This document shows positions 50,074 to 61,117 of a stretch of DNA of 64,000 nucleotides, one piece after another. The DNA comes from Streptomyces sp. NBC_00094 (lineage in GTDB: Bacteria; Actinomycetota; Actinomycetes; Streptomycetales; Streptomycetaceae). The translations under genes were made by a program, and so were the position numbers. Below the pieces are notes generated by a model that worked only from the letters and a program-made list of their open reading frames with translations, was not told the origin of the DNA and searched no databases. The stretch is taken from the NCBI RefSeq assembly GCF_026343125.1, contig NZ_JAPEMB010000001.1, positions 2,418,001 through 2,482,000 of the forward strand, in the 5' to 3' direction. How positions within the stretch are numbered: position 1 is the first letter of the stretch; each line of letters starts with the position of its first letter.

Positions 50074-51327
50074 TCACGGATTGGGGTCGAGTGCGTCGTA
50101 CCGGCGGAAACGGCCGCCGTAGAGGGCGAGGAGACCGACGGCGAGGACGCAGGCGATGCCGCCGCCCGTGATCGCGACGGCCGGGGAGGTCAGGTCGGCG
50201 ACGGAGCCCGCGAGGAAGTCGCCGAGCCGGGGCCCGCCGGCGACGACCACGATGAAGACGCCCTGGAGCCGGCCGCGCATCTCGTCCGGTGCGGCGACCT
50301 GCATCATCGTGTTCCGGAAGATCATCGAGACGGTGTCGGAGTAGCCGGCGAGGGCGAGCAGGCACAGCCCGAGCCAGAGGTTCCGGGTCAGCCCGAAGGC
50401 GGCGATGGCCGTGCCCCAGCAGGCGACGGCGATCAGGATCGCCTGTCCGTGGTGGCGGATCCGGCCCTGCCAGCCGGAGAGGACCCCGCCGAGGAGCGCC
50501 CCGAACGCGGGTGCGGCGACGAGGAGTCCGGTGGTCTTCGCGTCCCCGCCGTACCAGAGGACGGCGACGGCCGGGAACAGGGCGCGGGGGTGGGCGAGGA
50601 TCATCGCGCAGAAGTCGGAGAAGAACGTCATGCGCAGGTTGGGACGGGTCGCGAGGAAGCGCAGTCCGTCGAGGACCGAGGCACGCTTGCTCCCCGTCCG
50701 CTCCGGAAGCATCGACGGCAGCCTCCACATCGCGTAGAGGCTCGCGGAGAAGGCGACGGCGTCGACGAGGTACGCGGTCTGGTACCCGGCGACGCCGACG
50801 ATCAGGCCGCCGAGGCTCGGCCCGACGAGCATGCCGAAGGTCATGACCATCGAGTTGAGCGCGTTGGCGGCGCGCAGCTGCTCGGGCGGCAGGAGCCGGG
50901 GGATCATCGAGGTGCGGGCAGGCGAGTTGAGCGCGGCGCACACGGCCTGGAGGGCGACGATCCCGTAGAGGAACCAGACGCGGTGGAAGCCGGCGAACGC
51001 GGCGCCCGCGAGGGCGATCGAGAGGACGGCGGAGCCGAGGGCGCTGGCGAGGCCGAGCTTGCGGCGGTCGACGGTGTCGGCGACGGCGCCGCCGTACAGG
51101 CCGAAGACGACGAGCGGGACGAGGGAGAACAGGCCGACGAGCCCGACGGAGAAGGGCGAGCGGGTGATCTCGTACACCTGGAGGGAGACCGCGAGGGAGG
51201 TCATGCCCTGGCCGACCCAGGAGACGGTGCTCCCGAACCAGAGGCGGCGGTAGTGCGCGGAGGTCCGCAGCGGGGTGAGGTCGGCGAAGAGCCTGCGGCG
51301 GGTCGTCTCGCCCTGGGTGGTGGTCAC
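50074..51327 (-). CDS. Major facilitator exporter (EntS-like)
   Basis: The 417-residue protein has about twelve hydrophobic segments and the MFS_3/EntS features RRLWFGSTVSWVGQGMTSLA, GAVADTVDRRKL and LNSPARTSMIPRLLPPEQL. Relatives export siderophores or drugs. Its GTG start overlaps the acetyltransferase stop (GTGA, 51324-51327), so the two are translated together; N-acetylation plus export of the same compound is possible but unproven. Confidence 0.85.
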   Translation of the reverse strand: MTTTQGETTRRRLFADLTPLRTSAHYRRLWFGSTVSWVGQGMTSLAVSLQVYEITRSPFSVGLVGLFSLVPLVVFGLYGGAVADTVDRRKLGLASALGSAVLSIALAGAAFAGFHRVWFLYGIVALQAVCAALNSPARTSMIPRLLPPEQLRAANALNSMVMTFGMLVGPSLGGLIVGVAGYQTAYLVDAVAFSASLYAMWRLPSMLPERTGSKRASVLDGLRFLATRPNLRMTFFSDFCAMILAHPRALFPAVAVLWYGGDAKTTGLLVAAPAFGALLGGVLSGWQGRIRHHGQAILIAVACWGTAIAAFGLTRNLWLGLCLLALAGYSDTVSMIFRNTMMQVAAPDEMRGRLQGVFIVVVAGGPRLGDFLAGSVADLTSPAVAITGGGIACVLAVGLLALYGGRFRRYDALDPNP

Positions 51328-51770
51328 GTGATGTCGTACCGCAGCTCGGGGCGGGCCCAGTGGATCCGTCCGGTGGGCGGGAGGGTCCCGGTGGGGACGG
51401 CGCCGGTGCGCAGGTAGAACTCCTCGGCGGGCGGATGCGCGACGACCCGCACGGAGGCGAGTCCGGCAGCCTCGGCCTGCCCGGTCATGTGCTCCATGAG
51501 CAGCCGTCCGATGCCGAGGCCCTGGGCGGCGTCGGCGACGAAGGCGAGGTCGAGCTCGGCCTCGTCGAGGAGGAGCGCGTAGAACCCGAGCACGCGGTCG
51601 TTCTCGTCGACGGCGACGAAGACCTGGTGGTGCTCGATGTACGCCCCGCCGACCTGGTACCCCTCGACCATGGCGGCGTAGTCGCCCCGGTAGGCGGCGG
51701 ATCTCCGGACGAGCCGGGTGAGCCGCTTGGAGTCCTCGGCGTCGGCGCGCCGGATGGTGATGTCGGACAT
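51324..51770 (-). CDS. GNAT-family N-acetyltransferase
   Basis: The 148-residue enzyme has the acetyl-CoA loop DAAQGLGIGRLLMEH and a conserved C-terminal EEFYLRTGA. Start ATG 51770 is six bases after a -10-like box on the minus strand and has no Shine-Dalgarno, so a leaderless message is likely. The substrate is unknown. It forms an operon with the exporter. Confidence 0.85.
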   Translation of the reverse strand: MSDITIRRADAEDSKRLTRLVRRSAAYRGDYAAMVEGYQVGGAYIEHHQVFVAVDENDRVLGFYALLLDEAELDLAFVADAAQGLGIGRLLMEHMTGQAEAAGLASVRVVAHPPAEEFYLRTGAVPTGTLPPTGRIHWARPELRYDIT

Positions 51771-51776
51771 GGAGCG

Positions 51777-51782
51777 AGTATA
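51777..51782 (-). promoter_or_regulatory. -10 box of a leaderless promoter
   Basis: TATACT on the minus strand ends six bases before the acetyltransferase ATG; no Shine-Dalgarno is present. Confidence 0.45.
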
Positions 51783-51920
51783 GGGGCGATCTTGACGATG
51801 ACTCCTTACAGTTTGATGAACATGGCGGCGCGGAGCCGGGCGGCTCGCGCGGGTGGCGGTCGGGGTCGAGGTGGGGGCCGGACGGGAGTTCGGGCGGGAT
51901 CCGAAGATCACAGAGGCCGC

Positions 51921-51926
51921 TACGAT
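51921..51926 (+). promoter_or_regulatory. -10 box before the P450 gene
   Basis: TACGAT ends eight bases before ATG 51935, consistent with a leaderless or near-leaderless message. No strong -35 is seen. Confidence 0.4.
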
Positions 51927-51934
51927 AGGTCATC

Positions 51935-53334
<1,400 letters not shown>

Positions 53335-53338
<4 letters not shown>

Positions 53339-53835
53339 GCGCGCGCCCCTCCGAGCGGATCGACTACGTCGACCCCGGGGACCGGGTGGTCGCCCAGGGC
53401 GGGCGCGCGGCCGGCGCCCCGTCCGGCCTGCTGCGCCGGTACGCGGCGACCGTCTGCACCGACCACGCCGGCCGGGTCCTGCTGTACCGCAGGACCGCCT
53501 CGGCGCCCGCCTATCCCGACCACTACGACGTCCTGGTGGGCGGGGCGGTGCGGGCCGGCGAGGACTACCGCGCGGCGGCGCTTCGGGAGCTCCGGGAGGA
53601 GCTGGGCTGGGCGAGCGCGCACGGTCTCGCCGAGGCGTACCGGATCCGCGTCGACGATCCACACGGCGACTGCTTCCTGACCGTCCACCGCTGGGTGGTG
53701 GACCGGGCACCCAGGCCCGATCCGGCGGAGATCTCCTGGTGCGGCTTCGTCACGCCGCTGTCGGTCCTGACCGGCGGATACACCCCGATGGTCCCGGTCG
53801 GCACGGAGGCCGTCCGGCGCCTGTTCCCTCTCTGA
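53335..53835 (+). CDS. Nudix hydrolase
   Basis: The 166-residue protein has an exact Nudix box, G-x5-E-x7-REL-REELGW, beginning in GGAVRAGEDYRAAALREL at about residue 62. It cleaves or rearranges a diphosphate-linked substrate. Position between a P450 and a class II terpene cyclase, with the GTG start overlapping the P450 stop (53335-53338), suggests action on a prenyl or cyclised terpenyl diphosphate; isopentenyl diphosphate isomerase also belongs to this superfamily, but its usual Cys and Glu motifs are not evident. Function is inference. Confidence 0.85.
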
Positions 53836-53875
53836 CCCGCACATCTCTCGTACGACCCCGACGAAGGACCCCACC

Positions 53876-55630
53876 ATGTCGACGTCCTGCGCGCTGCCCT
53901 TACGCGGCGCCTCCCTCGCCGTCCCGGGCGCGCCGCCCGTCTCGGCGCCGCCCACGGGCCCCCCGCGCCCCGGCCGTCCCGGCCTCGACCGGGCCCGCGC
54001 CCGGCTGGCCACCCGGCTGGTGGCGGCGGCCGGTCCGGACGGTCTGCTCCGCGCCCCGTGCGACAGCCGGATCCTGGAGTCCGCCCTGGCCCTGCGGCTG
54101 CTCACGGTGACGGGCGTGGACCCGGACGCCCAGGAGCGGCTGACCCGCTTCCTGAAGATCGCGGTGGACGAGGGCTCCCCCGACCCCGTGCAGGAGGCCG
54201 CGGCACGGGCGGCGCTCGGCGAGTACGTGGACGGGCGGGCCGCGCTGAACCGACTGCTCGGCGGCTTCGACCACTTCACCGCCGGGCGCAAGCGGCTGAT
54301 GTTCCGGACGGTGCTCGCGGAGCTCGGCGCCCATCCGTTCCCCGAGCTCTCCTCCCCCGATGGCCCCGATGACCCCGGGGACGTCGGGGACGTCGGGAAC
54401 ATCGGGGACGTCGGGGCGCTCTTCGAGGCGCGCGGTCAACAGCGGTGGCTGATCACGGAGATGGCCGCCCTGAAGACTCTGCACGCCTTCGGTACGGGCG
54501 TCCCGCGCCTCGTCACCGAGGACGACTGGCGGGCGCTCGCGCCCTGCTCGCTGCCCGGCCCGCCCCCGTACGGCAATCATCTCGCCCGGATTCTGGCCCT
54601 GTTGGCGCTGCGCCTGCGGCCCCGGTACGCGGCGGCCGTCCGCGCGCGGGCGCGGGAGCTGCGTCACTGGCTGCGCGGGGACGGCGGGCTGCCCTTCATC
54701 ACCGGGATGGACGTCTTCGCGACGGCGACGGGCGGGCTCGCGCTCGCCGGGGCGGGCGCCCCCGCGCACACGCTGCGGGCCCTCGCCGCCGCGCTGGCCG
54801 AGCGGCAGAACCCGGACGGGGGCTGGGGGTTCGACCGGGGCGTCGGGCAGAGCGACGTCGACGACACCGCGTACTGCGTGGAGTTCCTGCGGGCCTCGGC
54901 CCCGGAGCGGTACGGGACCGCGGTGGCGGCGGGCGCGCGGTACCTCCTCGACCGGCAGGGCGGCGACGGCGGCTTCCCGACGTTCGAGCGGGGCACCGCC
55001 TCCGAGGTGGCGATAACGGCGGCCGCCGTGAACGCGCTGGCCCCCGAGCCCGGCCACCGGCCGGCGGTGGAGGCCGCGGTCCGGTTCGTCCTGGCGCGCC
55101 AGGAGGGCGCCGGGGCGTTCGAGCGGAGCTGGAGCCTGAACGAGAGCAACGCCCTGTTCCGCACCGTCCTCGCGTACGACTCCTTCCGCGCCGCGGCCCC
55201 GCCCGGGCACGCCCTGGAGGCGGGGGTCGCGCGGGCGCGGGCGCGGGCCGTCGCCCGGCTCGTCGAGACGCAGAACGCCGACGGCGGCTGGGGGCACGTG
55301 CCGTCCGACCCGAGCGACCCGATCAGCACCGCGTACGCGCTGATCGCCGTCTCCCGGGACCAGGACGGGCCGTCCGTGCCGTGCGCGCCGAGCGCCCGGG
55401 GGGCGACGGAGCGCGCGGTGCGCCACCTCCTGGAGCGGCAGCGGCCGGACGGCGGCTTCGTCTCCCGCCCGGACCAGGCGGGGCCGCGGCCCCTCGCGTA
55501 CCACGTACCGCTCCTGACGGACGTCTGCGTCCTGCTCGGCCTCAACCACGCGCGCGCGGGCGACCCGCGCGCCTCCCCTTCCCTCCAAGGAACGTCACGC
55601 CCTCGACGAAGGGGGCGACCGGGCCGCTAG
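53876..55630 (+). CDS. Class II terpene cyclase (squalene-hopene/CPP-synthase-like)
   Basis: The 584-residue protein is an alpha-barrel repeat protein with the protonation motif DVDD (327-330, in GQSDVDDTAYC) and several QW-type repeats (QNPDGGWGF, RQGGDGGFPTF, QNADGGWGH, RQRPDGGF). There is no DDxxD class I motif, so it should cyclise a polyprenyl diphosphate or olefin without ionising the diphosphate, as drimenyl- or copalyl-diphosphate synthases do. A GDV repeat sits at 168-180. AAGGA precedes ATG 53876. It is 40 bases after the Nudix gene. Confidence 0.85.
   Translation: MSTSCALPLRGASLAVPGAPPVSAPPTGPPRPGRPGLDRARARLATRLVAAAGPDGLLRAPCDSRILESALALRLLTVTGVDPDAQERLTRFLKIAVDEGSPDPVQEAAARAALGEYVDGRAALNRLLGGFDHFTAGRKRLMFRTVLAELGAHPFPELSSPDGPDDPGDVGDVGNIGDVGALFEARGQQRWLITEMAALKTLHAFGTGVPRLVTEDDWRALAPCSLPGPPPYGNHLARILALLALRLRPRYAAAVRARARELRHWLRGDGGLPFITGMDVFATATGGLALAGAGAPAHTLRALAAALAERQNPDGGWGFDRGVGQSDVDDTAYCVEFLRASAPERYGTAVAAGARYLLDRQGGDGGFPTFERGTASEVAITAAAVNALAPEPGHRPAVEAAVRFVLARQEGAGAFERSWSLNESNALFRTVLAYDSFRAAAPPGHALEAGVARARARAVARLVETQNADGGWGHVPSDPSDPISTAYALIAVSRDQDGPSVPCAPSARGATERAVRHLLERQRPDGGFVSRPDQAGPRPLAYHVPLLTDVCVLLGLNHARAGDPRASPSLQGTSRPRRRGRPGR
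54377..54412 (+). repeat. 9-bp tandem repeat inside the cyclase gene
   Basis: Four 9-base units: GGGGACGTC twice, GGGAACATC, then GGGGACGTC, encoding Gly-Asp-Val type tripeptides in frame. Confidence 0.9.
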
Positions 55631-55659
55631 GAGCGTCCGGCAGGAGCCAGGCGCAGGAG

Positions 55660-56142
55660 TCAGGAGCAGGCGTTCAGGTCGTCCGGGTCGACGGCGTCGA
55701 GGCGGGCGGCCAGCGCGTCGAGCCGTTCCCGCAGGTCGCGGATGTCCTCCAGCGGGAGTCCGGTCGCGGCGGCGATGCGGCGCGGGACGCCGAGCGCCTG
55801 CTCACGGAGCGCGGTCCCGTCGCCGGTCGGCCGTACGGTGACGGACCGCTCGTCCTCGGGGCTGCGGCGGCGCTCGACGTATCCGGCCGCTTCGAGCCGC
55901 TTGAGCAGCGGCGACAGGGTCCCGGAGTCGAGCCGCAGCCGCTCGCCGATCCCCTTCACCGGCAGCTCGCCGTGCTCCCAGAGGACGAGCATCACGAGGT
56001 ACTGGGGGTAGGTGAGCCCGAGCTCCTTGAGGGCCTCGCGGTAGACGCCGTTGAAGGCGCGGGTCGCCGCGTGCAGCGAGAAGCAGATCTGGTGGTCGAG
56101 CCGGAGGAATTCCGCGTCCGGGACGGTGTCGAGCGTCTCCAT
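55660..56142 (-). CDS. ohrR: OhrR-type MarR peroxide sensor
   Basis: The 160-residue MarR protein has the reactive Cys of OhrR near residue 21 (DHQICFSLHAATRAFNGVYR), the Tyr pair in LTYPQYLVMLVLWE and the recognition helix DSGTLSPLLKRLEAAG. Oxidation of the Cys by organic peroxides releases it from DNA. It diverges from ohrA across a 34-bp perfect palindrome. GGAG just before the ATG is closer than usual. Confidence 0.93.
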   Translation of the reverse strand: METLDTVPDAEFLRLDHQICFSLHAATRAFNGVYREALKELGLTYPQYLVMLVLWEHGELPVKGIGERLRLDSGTLSPLLKRLEAAGYVERRRSPEDERSVTVRPTGDGTALREQALGVPRRIAAATGLPLEDIRDLRERLDALAARLDAVDPDDLNACS

Positions 56143-56168
56143 GGCTCCAGGGTACGCGAGGACCTTCA

Positions 56169-56202
56169 CGCACTATTCAGTTGTGCACAACTGAATAGTG
56201 CG
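56169..56202. promoter_or_regulatory. 34-bp perfect palindrome, OhrR operator
   Basis: The left arm 56169-56185 (CGCACTATTCAGTTGTG) is an exact reverse complement of 56186-56202, with no spacer. It lies 26 bases from the ohrR start and 53 from ohrA, and is AT-rich for this genome. Confidence 0.88.
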
Positions 56203-56255
56203 CTATCAATAGAGACAGAAGGGCACCACATCCCGAGGACAGGAACGGAAGAACC

Positions 56256-56654
<399 letters not shown>

Positions 56655-56672
<18 letters not shown>

Positions 56673-56711
56673 TCGAGTAGTCGAGATGGTCGAGTAGTCG
56701 ACGACGAGCTC
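56655..56711 (+). terminator. Inverted repeat across the ohrA stop codon
   Basis: GAGCTCGTCGTCGA (56655-56668), still within ohrA, is mirrored by TCGACGACGAGCTC (56698-56711); the loop holds GTCGAGTA repeats and the TAG stop. Confidence 0.5.
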
Positions 56712-56734
56712 GTCACGCGCGTTCGGAGCCGCGG

Positions 56735-56796
56735 GGCGTCCTGTCGGTCAGGCCGGATCAGGGCGTCGCGAGCCCGGGCCGACCGACAAGGCACCT
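56735..56796. repeat. Dispersed palindromic repeat, copy C
   Basis: Contains CGGTCAGGCCGGATCAGGG (56745-56763), 18 of 19 matching the inverted core at 38921 and 43164, with TGTCGGTCAGGCC answered by GGCCGACCGACA. Confidence 0.65.
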
Positions 56797-56869
56797 CCCA
56801 GCACCTGCACCACGTTCCAGCAGCTCGACCGGCATCGGAAGAAGGCGAGCTGCAGCAGTCGGCGACTGG

Positions 56870-57274
56870 TCACGCGGGCACCTTGGCCGTCCGCTCGCGG
56901 ACCCACTGGACGACCCGCTCGATCGGCGTCCCCGGGGTGAAGAGTGCCGCCACTCCCTGCTCAAGGAGCAGTTCGACGTCCGCGTCCGGGATGATGCCGC
57001 CGCCGAACACGGTGATGTCGGCGGCGTCGCGCTCGCGCAGCAGCTCGATGACGCGCGGGAAGAGGGTGAGGTGCGCGCCCGACAGGATGGACATGCCGAT
57101 GGCGTCGACGTCCTCCTGGATGGCGGCGTGCACGACCTGCTCGGGCGTCTGGTGGAGACCGGTGTAGATGACCTCCATGCCGGCGTCGCGCAGCGCCCGC
57201 GCGATCACCTTGGCTCCGCGGTCGTGGCCGTCGAGCCCGGGTTTGGCCACCAGGATGCGGGGCGGGGTGTCCAC
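56870..57274 (-). CDS. B12-binding subunit of an acyl-CoA mutase
   Basis: The 134-residue protein is a stand-alone cobalamin-binding Rossmann domain. The base-off motif DxHxxG is seen as Asp15-Gly-His17-Asp-Arg-Gly20 ([10 protein letters not shown]), with Ser in GMSILSGAH and GGG in VFGGGIIP. It carries adenosylcobalamin for the large subunit encoded just upstream. GTG 57274 has AAGGAG seven bases before it. It is transcribed after the large subunit with 57 bases between. Confidence 0.93.
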   Translation of the reverse strand: MDTPPRILVAKPGLDGHDRGAKVIARALRDAGMEVIYTGLHQTPEQVVHAAIQEDVDAIGMSILSGAHLTLFPRVIELLRERDAADITVFGGGIIPDADVELLLEQGVAALFTPGTPIERVVQWVRERTAKVPA

Positions 57275-57331
57275 TGTGCTGCTCCTTCGTTCCGTCGGGG
57301 GCGTTCCATGGGGGAGTTCCACGGGGGTGCG

Positions 57332-58915
57332 TCAGTAGGCGTCGGCGGGGACGTAGGTGCCCCACACCTCACGCAGCGCGTTGCAGACCTCGCCGATGGT
57401 GGCGCGGGCCTCCAGCGCCTCCTTCATCGGGTAGAGGAGGTTGTCCTCGCCCTCGGCCGCCTTCTTGACCAGGGCGAGGGCGTCGTCGACCCGGGACTGC
57501 TCGCGCCAGGCCCGCAGCTTGCAGAGCCGCTCCGCCTGCTGGGCCTCGATGGCCGGGTCGACGCGCAGGGGCTCGTACGACTCCTCCGCGTCCAGCTTGA
57601 AGCGGTTGACGCCGACCACGACGCGCTCGCCGGAGTCGGTCTCCTGAGCGATCCGGTACGCGCTGCGCTCGATCTCGGCCTTCTGGAAGCCGTGCTCGAT
57701 CGCGGCGACCGCGCCGCCCAGTTCGTCGATCTTCCCCATGAGCTCGACCGTGAGCGCCTCGACCTCGTCGGTCATCTTCTCGACGACGTACGAGCCGGCG
57801 AACGGGTCCACGGTGGCCGTCACGTCCGTCTCGTAGGCGAGGACCTGCTGGGTACGGAGCGCCAGGCGGGCGGACTTGTCGGTCGGCAGCGCGAGGGCCT
57901 CGTCGAACGAGTTCGTGTGCAGCGACTGCGTACCGCCGAGGACGGCCGCGAGGCCCTGGACCGCGACGCGGACGAGGTTGACCTCGGGCTGCTGGGCGGT
58001 GAGCTGCACGCCCGCCGTCTGCGTGTGGAACCGCAGCATCATCGACTTCGGGTTCTTCGCGCCGAACTCGTCCCGCATCACCCGCGCCCAGATCCGGCGG
58101 GCCGCGCGGAACTTGGCGACCTCCTCCAGGATCGTCGTGCGGGCGACGAAGAAGAACGACAGGCGAGGCGCGAAGTCGTCCACGTCCATGCCGGCCGCGA
58201 CGGCCGTACGGACGTACTCGATCCCGTTGGCCAGCGTGAACGCGATCTCCTGCGCGGGCGAGGCCCCCGCCTCCGCCATGTGGTAGCCCGAGATGGAGAT
58301 GGTGTTCCACTTCGGGATCTCTGCCTGGCAGTACTTGAAGATGTCCGCGATCAGACGGAGCGAGGGCTTCGGCGGGAAGATGTACGTGCCGCGGGCGATG
58401 TACTCCTTCAGCACGTCGTTCTGGATCGTGCCCGTCAGCTGGTCGGCCGAGATCCCCCGCTCCTCCGCGACCAGTTGGTAGAGCAGGAGCAGGAGCGCCG
58501 CGGGGGCGTTGATGGTCATCGAGGTGGAGACCTCGTCCAGCGGGATGCCGCCGAACAGGACCCGCATGTCGTCGATCGAGTCGATCGCGACACCCACCTT
58601 GCCGACCTCGCCGGAGGCGATCTCCGCGTCCGAGTCGTGGCCCATCTGCGTCGGCAGGTCGAAGGCGACCGACAGACCCATCGTGCCGTTCGCGATCAGC
58701 TGCTTGTAGCGGGCGTTCGACTCCGTCGCCGTACCGAAACCCGCGTACTGCCGCATCGTCCACGGCCGTCCCGTGTACATCGAGGGGTACACACCGCGGG
58801 TGAACGGGAACCTGCCCGGCTCACCCAGCTTCTCCGCCGGGTCCCAGCCGTCGTTGAGGGTCTCCGGTCCGTATACCGGCTCGATGGGCAGTCCCGACTC
58901 CGACTCGCGGGCCAT
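57332..58915 (-). CDS. Acyl-CoA mutase large subunit, methylmalonyl-CoA mutase type
   Basis: The 527-residue protein is the substrate-binding TIM barrel without a B12 domain. Key positions favour methylmalonyl-CoA over isobutyryl-CoA: Tyr in WTMRQYAGF (Phe in isobutyryl-CoA mutase) and an Arg in [12 protein letters not shown], where methylmalonyl mutases have the carboxylate-binding Arg. [15 protein letters not shown] and [14 protein letters not shown] are standard. ATG 58915 follows GAGG six bases upstream. It links propionate and succinate metabolism, possibly feeding polyketide extender units. Confidence 0.9.
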   Translation of the reverse strand: MARESESGLPIEPVYGPETLNDGWDPAEKLGEPGRFPFTRGVYPSMYTGRPWTMRQYAGFGTATESNARYKQLIANGTMGLSVAFDLPTQMGHDSDAEIASGEVGKVGVAIDSIDDMRVLFGGIPLDEVSTSMTINAPAALLLLLYQLVAEERGISADQLTGTIQNDVLKEYIARGTYIFPPKPSLRLIADIFKYCQAEIPKWNTISISGYHMAEAGASPAQEIAFTLANGIEYVRTAVAAGMDVDDFAPRLSFFFVARTTILEEVAKFRAARRIWARVMRDEFGAKNPKSMMLRFHTQTAGVQLTAQQPEVNLVRVAVQGLAAVLGGTQSLHTNSFDEALALPTDKSARLALRTQQVLAYETDVTATVDPFAGSYVVEKMTDEVEALTVELMGKIDELGGAVAAIEHGFQKAEIERSAYRIAQETDSGERVVVGVNRFKLDAEESYEPLRVDPAIEAQQAERLCKLRAWREQSRVDDALALVKKAAEGEDNLLYPMKEALEARATIGEVCNALREVWGTYVPADAY

Positions 58916-59113
58916 GGCCTTCCTCGCCTTCGTCGCATAGATCACTGACACCTGTCCGCGCCACTGATGACGCTAGGGAGCCCCTGCCCGGCCGGACACC
59001 CCCTACCGGCCCCCTGAACCTGGTCCGGGAGATGGATGTGTCGTTCACCCGTCCGCAACCATGGGTGCCCACGGGAGTCCGGGCGGACTCGGGTGGTGAC
59101 TGGGGAGGACCAG

Positions 59114-60385
59114 GTGGCAGGAGGAACGACAGGGGCGGAGTCCGACTCGGGCGTCGTCATCGTCGGCGCGGGCGTGGCCGGGGTGCAGACCGCGGTGGCG
59201 CTGCGCGAGAAGGGGTACACCGGGCGGGTCCGGCTGGTCGGCGCCGAGCGCCACAGGCCGTACGACCGGCCGCCGCTGTCCAAGTCGGTGCTCCAGGGCA
59301 AGGAGGGCGACGCGACCTTCGCGGTCGACTACGCGGGGCTCGGCATCGAGCTGCTGCTCGGCGTCGAGGCCAAGGGCCTGCGGCCCGGGGCGCGCGAGCT
59401 GGACACCTCCGAGGGCCCGCTCGGCTACGAGGCGCTGGTCCTCGCGACCGGCGCGGAGCCGGTACGGCTGCCGGGCGTCGAGGAGCGGCCCGGGGTGCAC
59501 CTGCTGCGTACCGTCGACGACGCGGAGCGGCTGCGGCCGGTGCTGGAGGCACGGCAGGACGTCGTGGTCGTCGGGGCCGGCTGGATCGGCGCCGAGTTCG
59601 CCACGGCGGCCCGCGAGGCCGGTTGCCGGGTGACCGTGGTGGAGGCGGCGCGCCGGCCGCTGGCGGGGGCGCTGCCCGCCGCCGTGGCCGCGCCGATGGC
59701 CCGCTGGTTCGACGAGGCCGGGGCGGAGCTCCGTACCGATGTTCGCGTGACGGGTGTGGAGCCGGGCAGCGTGACGCTCTCCGACGGCTCCCGGCTGGCG
59801 GCCGACGCGGTCGTCGTCGGCATCGGCGCCCGGCCCGCCACCGGCTGGCTGACCGGGTCCGGCATCACGCTCGGCGAGCGCGGCGAGGTCCTCGCCGACG
59901 ACCGGCTGCGCGCCTCCGCGGAGGGTGTGTACGCGGTCGGGGACTGCGCCTCGTTCCCTTCGGCGCTCTTCGGCGAGCGACTGCTCGTCCAGCACTGGGA
60001 CAACGCGTTCCACGGCCCCCGTACGGTCGCGGCCGGCATCGTCGCCGCCGGGGCGCGGGACGGCTCCGAGCCGCAGGACGCGGCGGACGTCGCGTACGAC
60101 CCGGTTCCCTACTTCTGGTCCGAGCAGTTCGGGCGCTTCGTGCAGTACGCGGGGCACCACTCCTCGGCCGACACCACGCTGTGGCGCGGCGACCCGGACG
60201 GGGAGGCGTGGAGCGTGTGCTGGCTGCGGGAGCGGCGGCTGGTGGCGGTGCTCTCGGTGGGACGGCCGCGAGACCTGGCGCAGGGGCGCCGACTGATCGC
60301 CTCAGGGACGCGGTTGATGCCCTCGGCGGTCGCGGACGCGGACGTTCCGTTGAAATCGGCCAAGGAAATTGGCGCAGATCACTAA
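59114..60385 (+). CDS. FAD-dependent NAD(P)H:ferredoxin-type reductase
   Basis: The 423-residue protein has two dinucleotide-binding motifs, FAD (VVIVGAGVAGVQTA) and NAD (VVVVGAGWIGAEFA), the ATG-like LATGAEPVRLPG, and VYAVGDCASFP; the C-terminal third is the reductase domain of rhodocoxin/putidaredoxin reductases. Such enzymes feed electrons through a ferredoxin to P450s, so it could support the P450 at 51935, but it is 5.8 kb away. GTG 59114 has GGGGAGG five bases upstream. Confidence 0.88.
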   Translation: MAGGTTGAESDSGVVIVGAGVAGVQTAVALREKGYTGRVRLVGAERHRPYDRPPLSKSVLQGKEGDATFAVDYAGLGIELLLGVEAKGLRPGARELDTSEGPLGYEALVLATGAEPVRLPGVEERPGVHLLRTVDDAERLRPVLEARQDVVVVGAGWIGAEFATAAREAGCRVTVVEAARRPLAGALPAAVAAPMARWFDEAGAELRTDVRVTGVEPGSVTLSDGSRLAADAVVVGIGARPATGWLTGSGITLGERGEVLADDRLRASAEGVYAVGDCASFPSALFGERLLVQHWDNAFHGPRTVAAGIVAAGARDGSEPQDAADVAYDPVPYFWSEQFGRFVQYAGHHSSADTTLWRGDPDGEAWSVCWLRERRLVAVLSVGRPRDLAQGRRLIASGTRLMPSAVADADVPLKSAKEIGADH

Positions 60386-60387
60386 CC

Positions 60388-60413
60388 ACATACCATTCGA
60401 CCGGTTTTATAAT
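60388..60413 (+). promoter_or_regulatory. Candidate ARE operator overlapping a consensus -10
   Basis: CATACCATTCGACCGGTTTT matches the ATACC-N6-(C/G)GGTTT pattern of ArpA-type autoregulatory elements, and TATAAT (60408-60413) is a perfect -10 at its right edge. Binding would block transcription of the receptor gene starting at 60448. Confidence 0.65.
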
Positions 60414-60447
60414 GACGGTAACGGGGGCTGATGCTAAGGAGGCACCG

Positions 60448-61107
60448 ATGGTCAAGCAGGAGCGCGCGGAGCGCACGCTGCGCCGGATCATCTCCGGCGC
60501 GGCCGAGCAATTCGAGCGCAACGGCTATTTCGGGACGAGCCTGGACGACATCACCCGCGCCGCGGGAGTGTCCAAGGGGGCGTTCTACTTCCACTTCTCC
60601 TCGAAGGAGCAAGTGGCCGCCGCCGTCGTGGAGATCGCCCAGGAGCGGTTCGAGGACGTGATGACGGAGCAACCCTGCGGGCCCTCGGACTCCCCGGTCC
60701 AGCACCTGATCGACATCACGCACCGGCTCAACCAGCTGCTGCACCTGGAGCCGGTCATGCGCGCCGCGGTACGACTGCAGCGGGAGTGGCCGCAGGACAG
60801 GGCGCCGAAGTTCGACCACTACAAGCTCTGGCACGAGACCGCCGCGCACCACTTCGAGCTGGCGGCGAGCCGGCGTGAGCTGCGGGAGGGCGCACCGAAG
60901 AACTCGGCGTGCGCGCTGGCGTCGGCGACGCTGTTCTCACTGGAGGCGTACAGCCGGACGAGTGAGTCGACCGACGAGACCGAGCAGCAGCTGGCCGACC
61001 TGTGGGAGGTCCTGCTGCCGGCGATCACGCCGATGGACGTCGTCGACGCGTACCGCACCTCCCCTCCCGAGGAGTGCGTGGAGCCGGAGCTCAGTCACCA
61101 GCTCTGA
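60448..61107 (+). CDS. ArpA-type TetR regulator (probable second GBL receptor or pseudo-receptor)
   Basis: The 219-residue protein has the TetR HTH of the GBL receptor group (FGTSLDDITRAAGVSKGAFY, FHFSSKEQVA), very like the neighbour at 61178, and a helical ligand domain. Receptor/pseudo-receptor pairs (ScbR/ScbR2 style) are common in such loci. AAGGAGG precedes the ATG. Its own promoter bears an ARE-like site. The C-terminal half differs more from the neighbour than the HTH does, so it may bind another ligand. Confidence 0.87.
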   Translation: MVKQERAERTLRRIISGAAEQFERNGYFGTSLDDITRAAGVSKGAFYFHFSSKEQVAAAVVEIAQERFEDVMTEQPCGPSDSPVQHLIDITHRLNQLLHLEPVMRAAVRLQREWPQDRAPKFDHYKLWHETAAHHFELAASRRELREGAPKNSACALASATLFSLEAYSRTSESTDETEQQLADLWEVLLPAITPMDVVDAYRTSPPEECVEPELSHQL

Positions 61108-61117
61108 ACGCGTCCGG

